Assembly: GCF_013607485.1 (NCBI RefSeq)
Contig: NZ_SCHP01000002.1
Coordinates: 1-64,000, forward strand
Reading direction: 5' to 3'
DNA: 64,000 nucleotides
Source: Bombilactobacillus bombi
GTDB taxonomy: Bacteria > Bacillota > Bacilli > Lactobacillales > Lactobacillaceae
Shown here: one piece after another, positions 9,239 through 19,812 of the stretch
Position numbering within the stretch: the stretch's first letter is position 1
How the letters are laid out: every line of letters starts with the position of its first letter
The notes under the pieces: generated by a model
The model's database searches: none
Seen by the model: the letters and a program-made list of their open reading frames with translations, nothing else
Told to the model about the DNA's origin: nothing
Made by a program: the position numbers and the translations under genes

Positions 9239-9831
9239 CCCTCCAAAGCACCTAATTCGTAACTTAAGTCCGCTGTTTTCATTGCTTGTACTAGAATAGG
9301 ATTCAAAAACACAGGGGTGACCACATCAAATTTACGATTATGATCATCACGCACAAGTCCTGCTTCTCGCAAAAGAGATTTAAATGCTGCCTTGAGTCGA
9401 TGAATTGTTACTTCATGCCATTGAGCAACCTGAGAACTTTCTTCTTGTTTACGAGTTAAAAACGCTTGGATCTCGGTATCCTCTAACCTACAATCACCTA
9501 AAATTATTTCATCACGATAAGTTTCATACATAAATTCTCGCAGTATTCGATAAACTAACATAATTCCCAAAAAATCCACTATTTTTTGATTACTAGTGTC
9601 TAATTGAAAATAAATGTTCAAAATATTATTAGGAATTGCCTCGATGCGTGTAGCTAAAGCCCTTGATAAGCGTAAAGCCCGGTTAGTAGAGCTTGCCTGA
9701 AAAATGTTCTTTTGATCACTTAATTGATTAATCTCTTTAAAAGTTTTTCCTTGATTCAAATGCGATAAATAAATGTCAAATTCATCGTACCATAAACTTT
9801 GAGAAACCAATCCCGATTTATAATTTTTCAC
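9235..9831 (-). CDS. brxA: BREX protein BrxA
   Basis: A 198-residue BrxA-family (DUF1819) protein, a small helical DNA-binding component found first in type 1 BREX operons. Support comes from its size, the N-terminal segment KSGLVSQSLWYDEFDIYLS, the helical C-terminus with HRLKAAFKSLLREAGLV, and its place ahead of brxB-brxC-pglX. It is the first gene of the operon; the start ATG at 9831 is preceded by GAGGT. A promoter candidate lies at 9875-9904. Confidence 0.9.
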   Translation of the reverse strand: MKNYKSGLVSQSLWYDEFDIYLSHLNQGKTFKEINQLSDQKNIFQASSTNRALRLSRALATRIEAIPNNILNIYFQLDTSNQKIVDFLGIMLVYRILREFMYETYRDEIILGDCRLEDTEIQAFLTRKQEESSQVAQWHEVTIHRLKAAFKSLLREAGLVRDDHNRKFDVVTPVFLNPILVQAMKTADLSYELGALEG

Positions 9832-9874
9832 ATAATTACCTCATTGTTATTTATAAGTAGATTGTAACTTAAAT

Positions 9875-9904
9875 ATTATTGCCTTGTCTATCAAATCTTG
9901 TCAA
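9875..9904 (-). promoter_or_regulatory. Candidate promoter of the brx operon
   Basis: On the minus strand TTGACA (9899-9904) is followed after 18 bases by AATAAT (9875-9880), or after 20 bases by TAATAT. The -35 box is perfect and the -10 box moderate. It stands about 45 bp before brxA. Confidence 0.45.
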
Positions 9905-9950
9905 CGTAATAATACTCAATATAAGGTAAATTGCCTAAATCATATAATAA

Positions 9951-10045
9951 GAAATAGGAGTTGGTTATTATTGAACGATGCGGAACTTAGCTTGTTAATT
10001 TTTATGGTTATTTAATAGAAATTTTATTTTTACTGGAATACCTAA
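9951..10045 (+). pseudogene. Decayed duplicate of the 5' end of the zinc-ribbon membrane protein gene
   Basis: The stretch (AATAGGAG, TTATTATTG, GATGCGG, TTAATTTTTATGGTTATTT, TGGAATACCT) repeats the ribosome site and first 25 codons of the gene at 10598, with substitutions and deletions that break the frame. It lies outside the att-like repeat at 10221, so it may come from an older or tandem copy of the element. Confidence 0.65.
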
Positions 10046-10220
10046 AGCGTGATATTGTAAAACCTTATTTATAGGGCAATCTAGGCAAACCAATACCATG
10101 AAAAATTTAGAAGTAGATTTCCAATACGTTTATGAAAGTACTGATCTTAATTCCCTCTAGTCCGCCATTTATCTTTTTCTATAGTATCTTTACAATCAAA
10201 AAAGCTTACAAAATATTAAC

Positions 10221-10242
10221 TACTACCGGTGATCGGGGTTGA
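10221..10242 (+). repeat. Attachment-site-like copy of the tRNA-Leu 3' end (distal end of remnant prophage)
   Basis: TACTACCGGTGATCGGGGT at 10221-10239 is identical to 12491-12509, the 3' end of tRNA-Leu(CAA) read on the plus strand; after one mismatch GA also matches. The direct orientation is as expected for attL/attR of an element inserted in the tRNA gene. Bases 10243-12490 would be the remnant element. Confidence 0.7.
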
Positions 10243-10248
10243 TGTTCC

Positions 10249-10489
10249 TATGTGATTATTAGCTGTATTAATGGAGAGTCTATGAACTGCGTTATCCCAA
10301 ATGAGTCCATGATTGCTATTAAAAAAATTGATTATATATGGTTTAAAAAATGGCGACATTGTAGTGTTTCAAGATGGTATTTCTATGTCAGTAAAGAAAT
10401 TTCACAAAAATGATTTAAAACGTACGATTATCTTCTCGCCAGATGTTCGAATAATTGGTAAGGTTGTAATATATATAGTTGAAATATAA
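10249..10489 (+). pseudogene. Remnant of a phage CI-like repressor (S24 peptidase domain)
   Basis: Two frames together read the C-terminal part of a LexA/CI-type repressor: first YVIISCINGESMNCVIPNES then, after a frame change near 10340, NGDIVVFQDGISMSVKKF up to the stop at 10487-10489. GESM carries the catalytic Ser and SVKKF the catalytic Lys of S24 peptidases. The N-terminal DNA-binding half is missing. The fragment begins right after the att-like repeat, which suggests an internal deletion of the prophage. Confidence 0.65.
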
Positions 10490-10597
10490 TATTAAGTCCA
10501 AACACTGATCGACTTTAAAAGCTGTACATAATTGGAGGTTGTAACTAGAAATAATAAAGTATTATATTCGTAGATATGTAATAGGAGCTGATTATTA

Positions 10598-11053
10598 TTG
10601 GATGATGCGGGACGTAGCTTATTAATTTTTATGGTTATTTTAATAGGAATTTTTATTTTTATTGGAATACCTATTATTATCGTTGTATCAACATATATGA
10701 AATCACGACCACCTAAGCAGGTAAGAGACTATCAAAGACAGCAAAAAATAAATTATCAACTACAAAACTTTAGACCACATTGTTTAAGATGTGGCTATCC
10801 ACTTCTTTATAATGAGCAGTATTGCCCACAGTGCGGAATATTAATTCAATTGTCTCCCGAAGAAATAAATAGACAACAACAGCAGTATTTGCTAGAAAAT
10901 AGTAAATTGTACAAATTTGGAATTGGTGCTCAATCATTTAGTAATCGCATGCAAAAAGTTGGTAATAGGATGAGTAAATTTGGTACAACTATGACTTTAT
11001 GGGTTACTCTGCCAATTGTTATTTTATTTATAATTATATTTTTCTTACTTTAA
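10598..11053 (+). CDS. Zinc-ribbon membrane protein (prophage cargo)
   Basis: A 151-residue protein with a TTG start at 10598, supported by AGGAG ten bases upstream. It has an N-terminal membrane segment (about 8-32, LLIFMVILIGIFIFIGIPIII), a zinc ribbon of two CxxC pairs (CLRCGYP and CPQCG, about residues 67-88), and a C-terminal membrane helix (about 131-151). Proteins of this layout often sit between repressor and integrase genes in lactobacillus prophages; the function is not known to me. Its 5' end is duplicated in decayed form at 9951-10045. Confidence 0.7.
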   Translation: MDDAGRSLLIFMVILIGIFIFIGIPIIIVVSTYMKSRPPKQVRDYQRQQKINYQLQNFRPHCLRCGYPLLYNEQYCPQCGILIQLSPEEINRQQQQYLLENSKLYKFGIGAQSFSNRMQKVGNRMSKFGTTMTLWVTLPIVILFIIIFFLL

Positions 11054-11067
11054 ACATAATAAAAAGC

Positions 11068-11144
11068 CACATCCCCCACTCGCCAAAGCCAAGGATGTGA
11101 CTAACCGCAAAACACATACATAGAGTATGCCCTTTCGCATACTC
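11068..11144. other. Two hairpins upstream of the remnant integrase
   Basis: CACATCC (11068-11074) pairs with GGATGTG (11093-11099), and GAGTATGC (11123-11130) pairs with GCATACTC (11137-11144). The second is a perfect 8-bp stem with a 6-base loop. They end transcription of the upstream gene or act in the integrase leader; neither has a strong plus-strand T run. Confidence 0.5.
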
Positions 11145-11173
11145 AATTTTAATAAAAACAGGAGGTTAATGCA

Positions 11174-12272
11174 ATGCCGATAACTAAGAAAAAGAACGGC
11201 AAATATCAGGCACGATTTTTTTATCGTGATGATGAGGGCAAAATTAAGTCCGGTGGCTCCCAAACTTTTGAGCGAAAACGGGATGCACAATCATGGTTAC
11301 AGCAACAAAAAGATAAATTTAACAGTCAGGGCGAATTTAAGCGGGCTGATATGCCCTTTATAGATTTTTGGATGGATTTGGTTTAATACTTTTAAAAAGC
11401 CCTCGCTTAGACCAGTTACGGCTGATAAATGGCTTAATAGCTATTCTGTAATAAAGAAATATTGGAAAAATACACCTTTAAAAAATATGAATAAAACCTC
11501 ATATCAGCAATTTATTAATTGGTACGGATCTAATCACGCCAAAACTTCCGTAGAAAAAGTCCATGTTCACGCTCATACTGCGATTAAAGCAGCCTATGAG
11601 GATAATTATATTGAAAAAGATTTTACACTTCGTCCTGCTCTTTCTGGAGGTGCTAGTAAACCGGATGCCTTAAAATATTTAGAATAGGAGGACTTTTTAA
11701 AACTATTAAATTATTTAAACATAACAAATAACGGCTTAAATATGTCTCGATTAATGATACAAATGGCTTGCTATTCTGGTGCTCGCTTATCAGAAATAGC
11801 TGGATTAACTATCGATGATATCGATCCCTTGCACGGCAAAATTAATATAGATAAAACGTTCGATTATCGCGATGGCGGATTTGCCCCAACTAAAAATCCA
11901 CAGTCGATCCGTAAGATTGATATTGAAAAATCTTTTTTAAAACAATTACAGCCAATTGTTACAGAGAAAAAGTTAAAGGGGCAAAAACTGATTTTTGCTA
12001 AAGAAATTGATAATCGCCCTCCTTCAAGCAATGGTGTAAATAAGGAATTGAGATCAATACTTAAAAAATTAAACATTCAAAAAGATATTACTTTCCATGG
12101 ATTACGTCATACACATATATCTTATTTGCTATCTAATGGAGTAGATGTGCAGTATGTCTCCAAACGCGCCGGTCATTCGTCTGTTATGACTACCCTCAAA
12201 ATATATACCCATATCTTGCAAAAACGTGAGCGCCATGAAGTTAAACGTACTTTAGAATTATTTACTGGTTAG
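11174..12272 (+). pseudogene. Tyrosine integrase of a remnant prophage, frameshifted and with an internal stop
   Basis: Read across frames this is a full-length phage integrase of about 365 residues. The N-terminal AP2-like domain (MPITKKKNGKYQARFFYRDD) is in frame 2; a frameshift near 11377 moves reading to frame 3 (FNTFKKPSLRP...), and a TAG at 11685-11687 then interrupts it before the catalytic domain. Catalytic residues survive: Arg in SGARLSEIAGL, HGLRHTHIS, AGHSS and Tyr in KIYTHIL. A GGAGGT site precedes ATG 11174. It points at tRNA-Leu, the classic position for an integrase next to its att site. It is not expected to be active. Confidence 0.85.
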
Positions 12273-12393
12273 ACCCCGTTTTTAGTTATAAATGAACCAC
12301 CATCCCTACCATATCAATAATTTAGCTGTTAACACCGCTGTAAATACCGTGTTTTTGGTGTGATATTTTTTTAAAAGTGTTAACAAAAACTTT

Positions 12394-12473
12394 TTCTATA
12401 AGATTCTATAAGATTTTGACAAAGAAAAAAGCCTATATAATGGGCTTCCCACATTCTATAAGCTTCTCTAAGA
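12394..12473 (+). repeat. Two tandem pairs of a 10-bp repeat, likely integrase arm sites
   Basis: TTCTATAAGA is repeated head to tail at 12394-12403 and 12404-12413. A second pair, TTCTATAAGC and TTCTCTAAGA, occupies 12454-12473, exactly 60 bp later. They lie between the integrase and the tRNA-Leu att core, where arm-type integrase binding sites are expected. Confidence 0.6.
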
Positions 12474-12493
12474 TACTCAATTAACATATATAC

Positions 12494-12578
12494 TACCGGT
12501 GATCGGGGTCGAACCGATACTCCCTTAACAGGAACTGGATTTTGAATCCAGCGCGTCTGCCAATTCCGCCACACCGGC
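12494..12578 (-). tRNA. tRNA-Leu(CAA)
   Basis: An 85-nt class II tRNA with long variable arm. The anticodon loop TTCAAAA gives CAA, which reads UUG. The acceptor GCCGGTG pairs with CACCGGT; CCA is not encoded. It is the last tRNA of the cluster, and its 3' end is the integration site of the remnant prophage. Confidence 0.95.
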
Positions 12579-12605
12579 AAAACTATATCATTTGGCTAAA
12601 GCCAA

Positions 12606-12676
<71 letters not shown>

Positions 12677-12682
12677 AAAAAA

Positions 12683-12754
12683 TTGGGTTAGCTGGATTCG
12701 AACCAGCGCATAATGGAGTCAAAGTCCATTGCCTTACCACTTGGCTATAACCCA
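12683..12754 (-). tRNA. tRNA-Gln(TTG)
   Basis: 72-nt cloverleaf; anticodon loop CTTTGAC gives TTG, acceptor TGGGTTA/TAACCCA. Confidence 0.95.
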
Positions 12755-12763
12755 TTAATAAAA

Positions 12764-12839
12764 GGGCGGTATATGAGACTCGAACTCATGTATGCCGGTG
12801 CCACAAACCGGTGTGTTAACCAACTTCACCAATACCGCC
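12764..12839 (-). tRNA. tRNA-His(GTG)
   Basis: 76-nt cloverleaf; anticodon loop TTGTGGC gives GTG. The discriminator is C, as usual for tRNA-His; G-1 is not encoded as such (U at that position). Confidence 0.93.
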
Positions 12840-12850
12840 AAAATAGTTAA

Positions 12851-12921
12851 CAGGGATAGTAGGAATTGAACCCACACTGACGGTTTTGGAGACCGTAGTT
12901 CTACCTTTAAACTATATCCCT
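12851..12921 (-). tRNA. tRNA-Trp(CCA)
   Basis: 71-nt cloverleaf; anticodon loop CTCCAAA gives CCA. It reads UGG, the codon found in the leader peptide of the trpXYZ-type operon at 51385-51435. Confidence 0.95.
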
Positions 12922-12928
12922 ATTAAAA

Positions 12929-13011
12929 TGGAAGGGAGTGGATTCGAACCACCGAACCCGAAGGAGCGGATTTACAGTCCGCCGCGTTTAGCCAGACTTC
13001 GCTACCCTTCC
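12929..13011 (-). tRNA. tRNA-Tyr(GTA)
   Basis: 83-nt class II tRNA with a variable arm; anticodon loop CTGTAAA gives GTA; acceptor GGAAGGG/CCCTTCC. Confidence 0.95.
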
Positions 13012-13016
13012 ATAAA

Positions 13017-13089
13017 TGGCGCGGGACAGAATCGAACTGCCGACACATGGAGCTTCAATCCATTGCTCTACCGACTGAGCTACCGAGCC
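13017..13089 (-). tRNA. tRNA-Phe(GAA)
   Basis: 73-nt cloverleaf; anticodon loop TTGAAGC gives GAA; acceptor GGCTCGG/CCGCGCC with one T-G pair. Confidence 0.95.
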
Positions 13090-13095
13090 ATTATA

Positions 13096-13169
13096 CGGTC
13101 CTAACCGGACTTGAACCGGTGATCTCCTGCGTGACAGGCAGGCGTGATAACCAACTACACCATAGGACC
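13096..13169 (-). tRNA. tRNA-Asp(GTC)
   Basis: 74-nt cloverleaf; anticodon loop CTGTCAC gives GTC; acceptor GGTCCTA/TAGGACC, discriminator G. Confidence 0.95.
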
Positions 13170-13171
13170 AA

Positions 13172-13245
<74 letters not shown>

Positions 13246-13279
13246 ATAATATACAACTTCAAGACCCCGCAAAATCTAG

Positions 13280-13353
13280 TGGACCTTGTAGGACTCGAAC
13301 CTACGACCGAACGGTTATGAGCCGTTTGCTCTAACCAACTGAGCTAAAGGTCC
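13280..13353 (-). tRNA. tRNA-Ile2(CAT), TilS substrate
   Basis: 74-nt cloverleaf with CAT anticodon. The body (GGACCTTTAGCTCAG, anticodon stem AACGG/CCGTT) resembles the minor Ile tRNA of Bacillus rather than elongator Met. C34 should be converted to lysidine by TilS (20352-21683) so that it reads AUA. Confidence 0.85.
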
Positions 13354-13357
13354 GAAA

Positions 13358-13431
13358 TAGCGGCGAAGGGGATCGAACCCCCGACCTCCCGGGTATGAAC
13401 CGGACGCTCTAGCCAGCTGAGCTACACCGCC
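13358..13431 (-). tRNA. Elongator tRNA-Met(CAT)
   Basis: 74-nt cloverleaf; anticodon loop TTCATAC in a CCGG/CCGG stem; acceptor GGCGGTG/CGCCGCT as in Bacillus elongator tRNA-Met. Confidence 0.9.
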
Positions 13432-13456
13432 ACAATTAGCAGAATATATATGCTAA

Positions 13457-13530
13457 TCGGGAAGACAGGATTCGAACCTGCGACCCCCTGGTCCCAAACC
13501 AGGTGCTCTACCAAACTGAGCCACTTCCCG
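13457..13530 (-). tRNA. tRNA-Pro(TGG)
   Basis: 74-nt cloverleaf; anticodon loop TTTGGGA gives TGG; acceptor CGGGAAG/CTTCCCG. Confidence 0.95.
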
Positions 13531-13534
13531 ATAA

Positions 13535-13608
13535 TGCACCCAGTAGGAGTCGAACCTACAACCTTCTGATTCGTAGTCAGACACTCTATCCAATTGCGCT
13601 ATGGGTGC
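13535..13608 (-). tRNA. tRNA-Arg(ACG)
   Basis: 74-nt cloverleaf; anticodon loop CTACGAA gives ACG, expected to be deaminated to ICG by TadA and so to read CGU, CGC and CGA. Confidence 0.95.
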
Positions 13609-13621
13609 ATATTCATTATAA

Positions 13622-13707
13622 TGCCGAGGACCGGAATCGAACCGGTACGGTAATCACTTACCGCAGGATTTTAAGTCCTGTGCGTCTGCCAGTTCCGCCA
13701 CCCCGGC
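13622..13707 (-). tRNA. tRNA-Leu(TAA)
   Basis: 86-nt class II tRNA with a long variable arm; anticodon loop CTTAAAA gives TAA, reading UUA, the repeated codon of the liv leader peptide. Confidence 0.95.
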
Positions 13708-13718
13708 AAAATAATGAA

Positions 13719-13790
13719 AGCGGAAGACGGGATTCGAACCCGCGACCCCCACCATGGCAAGGTGATGTTCTACCACTGAACTACTTCCGC
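13719..13790 (-). tRNA. tRNA-Gly(GCC)
   Basis: 72-nt cloverleaf; anticodon loop TTGCCAT gives GCC; acceptor GCGGAAG/CTTCCGC. Confidence 0.95.
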
Positions 13791-13817
13791 ATTTTGTAAA
13801 ACTGCTTTCACAGTAAA

Positions 13818-13890
13818 TGAGTCGCGTGGGGCTCGGACCCACGACCCACGGCTTAAAAGGCCGTTGCTCTACCAGCTGAGCTAGCGACTC
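13818..13890 (-). tRNA. tRNA-Lys(TTT)
   Basis: 73-nt cloverleaf; anticodon loop CTTTTAA gives TTT; acceptor GAGTCGC/GCGACTC. First tRNA of the operon, 95 bp downstream of lysS, which encodes the enzyme that charges it. Confidence 0.95.
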
Positions 13891-13922
13891 AACAATCATC
13901 AGGTCAACCTGACGACTGTTTA

Positions 13923-13951
13923 ATTATAACAATTTAAAAATGAAAATTCAA
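13923..13951 (-). promoter_or_regulatory. Promoter of the 16-tRNA operon
   Basis: On the minus strand TTGAAT (13946-13951), a 17-base spacer and a perfect TATAAT (13923-13928) stand about 33 bp before tRNA-Lys. A small dyad TCAGGT-CA-ACCTGA (13903-13916) lies in the leader and may be a processing hairpin. Confidence 0.85.
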
Positions 13952-13984
13952 CTAAAAATAATATTTTACACAATTTTTCAAAAA

Positions 13985-16488
<2,504 letters not shown>

Positions 16489-16553
16489 TAAGTTCTTCCT
16501 TTCTCGTGGTGCTAGTTAAATACATAATAGCAAATCCACGCCCTAAGTTGCAA

Positions 16554-17417
16554 TTACTTCTTCGTAATAATTTGCTGCAAATCAGCAGCACTAAACTGAT
16601 ACTTACGCCCACAAAATCTGCAAACCGTCTCAATTTCCTGCTGTTGCTCCAGTAAGGATTGAAGTTCCGAAGACGGTAATGATTGTAATGACTTAATAAA
16701 ACGTTGTTTAGAACAGTCACAATTAAAAGCTACTGGTAAAGTTTGTAAAAATTTTACATTTGTTTGTGGAATAATCTTCTTTAAAATTATTTCGGGAGTA
16801 TCTTTTTTGGTGAATATCCGTTTTAAATTAGGCAATTGCTGCAGTTGTTTACTAAGTTGTTCACTGTCATTAAGAGGGGTTCCAGGCAAAGCCTGAATTA
16901 AAAATCCACCAGCACTAGTTACACCATTTTTTTTGTTTAATTTGACCACAAGTCCCATAGCCGCAGGTATTTGTTCAGATTTAGCCAAGTAATAAGAATA
17001 GTTTTGCGCAATGTTGCTGCTAATTAAGCCCACTTTACCGGTAAAAGGTTGAGCCAGCTTTTGATCTTTTGTAACACTTAACATTCCTTGATTACCAATA
17101 GCGGAAGCAAGATCTACAGCAGCTAAGCCAGGGACCGAATTTTGTAAATAGCCTTTGACCTGGCCTTGAGCATTGCCATCAGCAATAATAGCACCCAAGG
17201 GTCCATTACCGACCAAGCGTGTAGTCATCATTTCCTCATTTTTTAATAAGGAAGTACTCAATAAAAGAGTAGCAATCAAGCTTTCACCTAAAGCCTCGGT
17301 TGCTAAAGGTGAAGTATGATGAAGCTTTTGGGCTTCTTCCACTAATTTTGTTGCTTTTACAACATAAACTCGAAAATTACCCTGATTAACGAGGGCTTTA
17401 ACTAAATAGTCTTTCAA
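16554..17417 (-). CDS. hslO: Redox-regulated chaperone Hsp33
   Basis: A holdase chaperone that binds unfolding proteins under oxidative stress. I chose the TTG at 17417, giving MKDYLVKALVNQG..., because AGGAAG stands six bases before it and Hsp33 proteins begin here; a GTG six codons further upstream is in frame. The product is 287 residues. The redox switch is visible at the C-terminus: CDC (C233, C235) and CRFC (C266, C269) bind zinc when reduced. It lies between ftsH and dusB, with a terminator-like hairpin just upstream at 17459-17489. Confidence 0.95.
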   Translation of the reverse strand: MKDYLVKALVNQGNFRVYVVKATKLVEEAQKLHHTSPLATEALGESLIATLLLSTSLLKNEEMMTTRLVGNGPLGAIIADGNAQGQVKGYLQNSVPGLAAVDLASAIGNQGMLSVTKDQKLAQPFTGKVGLISSNIAQNYSYYLAKSEQIPAAMGLVVKLNKKNGVTSAGGFLIQALPGTPLNDSEQLSKQLQQLPNLKRIFTKKDTPEIILKKIIPQTNVKFLQTLPVAFNCDCSKQRFIKSLQSLPSSELQSLLEQQQEIETVCRFCGRKYQFSAADLQQIITKK

Positions 17418-17458
17418 TCTTAACTTCCTTTTCACAAATTTTTATAGTCATAAAGAAA

Positions 17459-17489
17459 GGATCTAGGATAAAATTTTTATCCCAGATCC
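17459..17489. terminator. Intrinsic terminator between ftsH and hslO
   Basis: GGATCT-A-GGATAA pairs with TTATCC-C-AGATCC; on the minus strand TTTCTTT follows. This would end the ftsH transcript and imply a separate hslO promoter or readthrough. Confidence 0.65.
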
Positions 17490-17569
17490 CTACTATTATT
17501 AAATAAAATAATTAATTAGCTTAACATTATTTAAAAACCACAACTCACCAGAACATGCTCATTTTAGCT

Positions 17570-17600
17570 AATGTCAAGGATTAAACGAATCCTTGACATT
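17570..17600. repeat. Perfect 13-bp inverted repeat downstream of ftsH
   Basis: AATGTCAAGGATT (17570-17582) and AATCCTTGACATT (17588-17600) form a perfect stem with a five-base loop 34 bp after the ftsH stop. No T run follows on either strand, so it is not a typical terminator; it may be a 3'-end stabilising hairpin or a small repeat element. Confidence 0.55.
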
Positions 17601-17633
17601 CCAACCTTTAAAACTATGAGTATTCAATAAATA

Positions 17634-19745
17634 CTATTCATCATCTGAAGTTGGTTTATCTTGATCATCATTGACGTCATCTGGCTGACCTTCTGGATAT
17701 TCAGTCGTTGTCGGTGAAGATTCAGCCTCACTACTATGACCTTCTTGTGCCTGCTTACGTTCATCACGCAATTGAGCAAATTTCTTAGCTTCTTCAAAAG
17801 TCGAAGCTTTTTCTGAAGGAAATTCTTCCTGATTAGTTATAGGCATTTTCCCAGTTTTATATAAACTTAAGATTTGCTTTTCATCTAAAGTTTCATACTT
17901 CAACAAGGCCTCAGCGATTGCTTTATGTTGTTCACGATGACTTTGAATGATATCAACAGCAGTCTTATGAGCTTCATCCAAAATTTTTCGAATTTCATCA
18001 TCGATGACAGTAGCAGTTTCTTGAGAATAATTAGGTTGCCCATAAGCTCCAACGGGTGCTCCGCCTTTTTCTAGCTGAACCATGCCTAAGCGCTCTGACA
18101 TTCCATATTCCGTAACCATTGCCCGCGCAATTTGAGTAGCTTGCTCAAAGTCGTTAGATGCGCCTGATGATTGACTATGGAAAATAATTTCTTCGGCAGT
18201 CCGACCACCCATTAAACCTGCTACTTGTTCCATAAGATCTTTTTTAGTTAAAAGACTTTGGTCTTCTTTAGGTAGCATAATCGCATAACCGCCAGCTCGG
18301 CCACGAGGGATAATAGTGACCTTGCGCACTACCCGCGAATCGCTTAAAACTACACCGATAATAGCATGACCTGCTTCATGATAAGCAACCATTTTCTTCT
18401 CTTCAGGAGAAATAATTCGGTCTTTTTTGGCTGGCCCAGCAATGACGCGGTCTTCAGCCTCATCAATATCCGCAGCATCAATTTTAGTTTTATTACGTTC
18501 AGCAGCTACTAAAGCAGCTTCGTTTAAGACGTTCTCTAAGTCCGCTCCTACAAATCCAGGAGTTTGTTGAGCAATTACTTTTAAATCAATATCGTCGGCT
18601 AAAGGCTTATTTTTAGCATGAACTTTTAAGATAGCTTCGCGGCCCTTAACATCAGGCTGTCCTACTAAAATCTTGCGGTCAAAACGTCCGGGACGTAACA
18701 AAGCAGGATCCAAAACATCAGAACGGTTTGTCGCAGCAATGACAATAACCCCTTCTTTACCAGTAAAACCATCCATTTCAACTAACAATTGATTTAGGGT
18801 TTGTTCCCGTTCATCATTGCCGCCGCCGGTTTTACCATTGCCCCGTTGACGCCCAATAGCATCAATTTCGTCAATAAAAATAATAGCCGGAGCATTCTTT
18901 TTTGCATTTGTAAATAAATCACGCACTCTTGAAGCACCAACACCGACAAACATTTCAACAAAGTCTGAACCGGAAATGGAATAAAATGGCACTTTAGCTT
19001 CACCAGCAACAGCACGTGCTAATAAAGTTTTACCAGTTCCGGGAGGTCCCTCTAGCAAAACACCTGAAGGTATCCGCGCCCCTAAAGCTAAATACTTACG
19101 CGGATCTTTTAAGAAATCAACTACTTCAACTAACTCTTGTTTTTCCTCTTCAGCACCAGCTACATCAGAAAAACGTACTTTATTCTTTTTAGGGTCTACC
19201 GGCTTGGTCTGGGACTTACCAAAACTCATAATCTTACCGGCTCCACCGCCGCCTTGACCAGCTTGGCTCATCATCGAATAGAAGAAGAAGAAAACTATTA
19301 AGAATGGTACCACAGTAATAGCTAAATTAAGCCACATACCATTTTGTGACTCTTCATGAGTATTCATTTGGGTTTTAGTTTGCTGAGCCGCCTTGCTAAT
19401 TTGCTGTAAAGAAGCATCATTAGGCAAAACTGTTGCAGAAAATTGCTTAGAGCTATTAGCTTGACTGGATCCACGGCCAAATAGACTCAAACTATTAGCA
19501 GAACCCTTAGTTTTTTCTGCTTTTTTCAGGTTACCAGTAACCTTATAAACACCGTTGGAAGGCTGAACAGAAAAGTCTTTCACCTTATTATCACGTAATC
19601 GCGCAATAAATTCGCTGGAAGACAGGTTTTCAACTGCTGAAGAACCCTGACCGCCAACAAACCAACTAGTTGCCAAGATTAGTAATATAAAAATAATGAT
19701 ATAAAACAGACTGTTATTTTTCAGTCCATTTCGATTATTTTTCAA
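17634..19745 (-). CDS. ftsH: ATP-dependent zinc metalloprotease FtsH
   Basis: Membrane-anchored AAA+ protease that degrades misfolded membrane proteins and regulators. The 703-residue product has a first membrane helix at about 13-31 and a second at 140-160, between which lies an extracytoplasmic domain with a low-complexity linker. Walker A is GPPGTGKT (233-240), Walker B FIDEID (about 290-295), and the zinc site is HEAGH (456-460). The acidic C-terminal tail (about 660-703) is typical. It follows hpt after 67 bp, the common tilS-hpt-ftsH order in Firmicutes. Confidence 0.97.
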   Translation of the reverse strand: MKNNRNGLKNNSLFYIIIFILLILATSWFVGGQGSSAVENLSSSEFIARLRDNKVKDFSVQPSNGVYKVTGNLKKAEKTKGSANSLSLFGRGSSQANSSKQFSATVLPNDASLQQISKAAQQTKTQMNTHEESQNGMWLNLAITVVPFLIVFFFFYSMMSQAGQGGGGAGKIMSFGKSQTKPVDPKKNKVRFSDVAGAEEEKQELVEVVDFLKDPRKYLALGARIPSGVLLEGPPGTGKTLLARAVAGEAKVPFYSISGSDFVEMFVGVGASRVRDLFTNAKKNAPAIIFIDEIDAIGRQRGNGKTGGGNDEREQTLNQLLVEMDGFTGKEGVIVIAATNRSDVLDPALLRPGRFDRKILVGQPDVKGREAILKVHAKNKPLADDIDLKVIAQQTPGFVGADLENVLNEAALVAAERNKTKIDAADIDEAEDRVIAGPAKKDRIISPEEKKMVAYHEAGHAIIGVVLSDSRVVRKVTIIPRGRAGGYAIMLPKEDQSLLTKKDLMEQVAGLMGGRTAEEIIFHSQSSGASNDFEQATQIARAMVTEYGMSERLGMVQLEKGGAPVGAYGQPNYSQETATVIDDEIRKILDEAHKTAVDIIQSHREQHKAIAEALLKYETLDEKQILSLYKTGKMPITNQEEFPSEKASTFEEAKKFAQLRDERKQAQEGHSSEAESSPTTTEYPEGQPDDVNDDQDKPTSDDE

Positions 19746-19812
19746 TCTAATTTTCCTCCACGTACATGACTTATATATATGTTAACACAATACCACAATA
19801 ATTTATTTGCTT

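Noticed and set aside
11045-11290. 81-residue open frame on the minus strand beside the integrase remnant
   Set aside because: Antisense to the integrase start and its leader hairpins, with no ribosome site.
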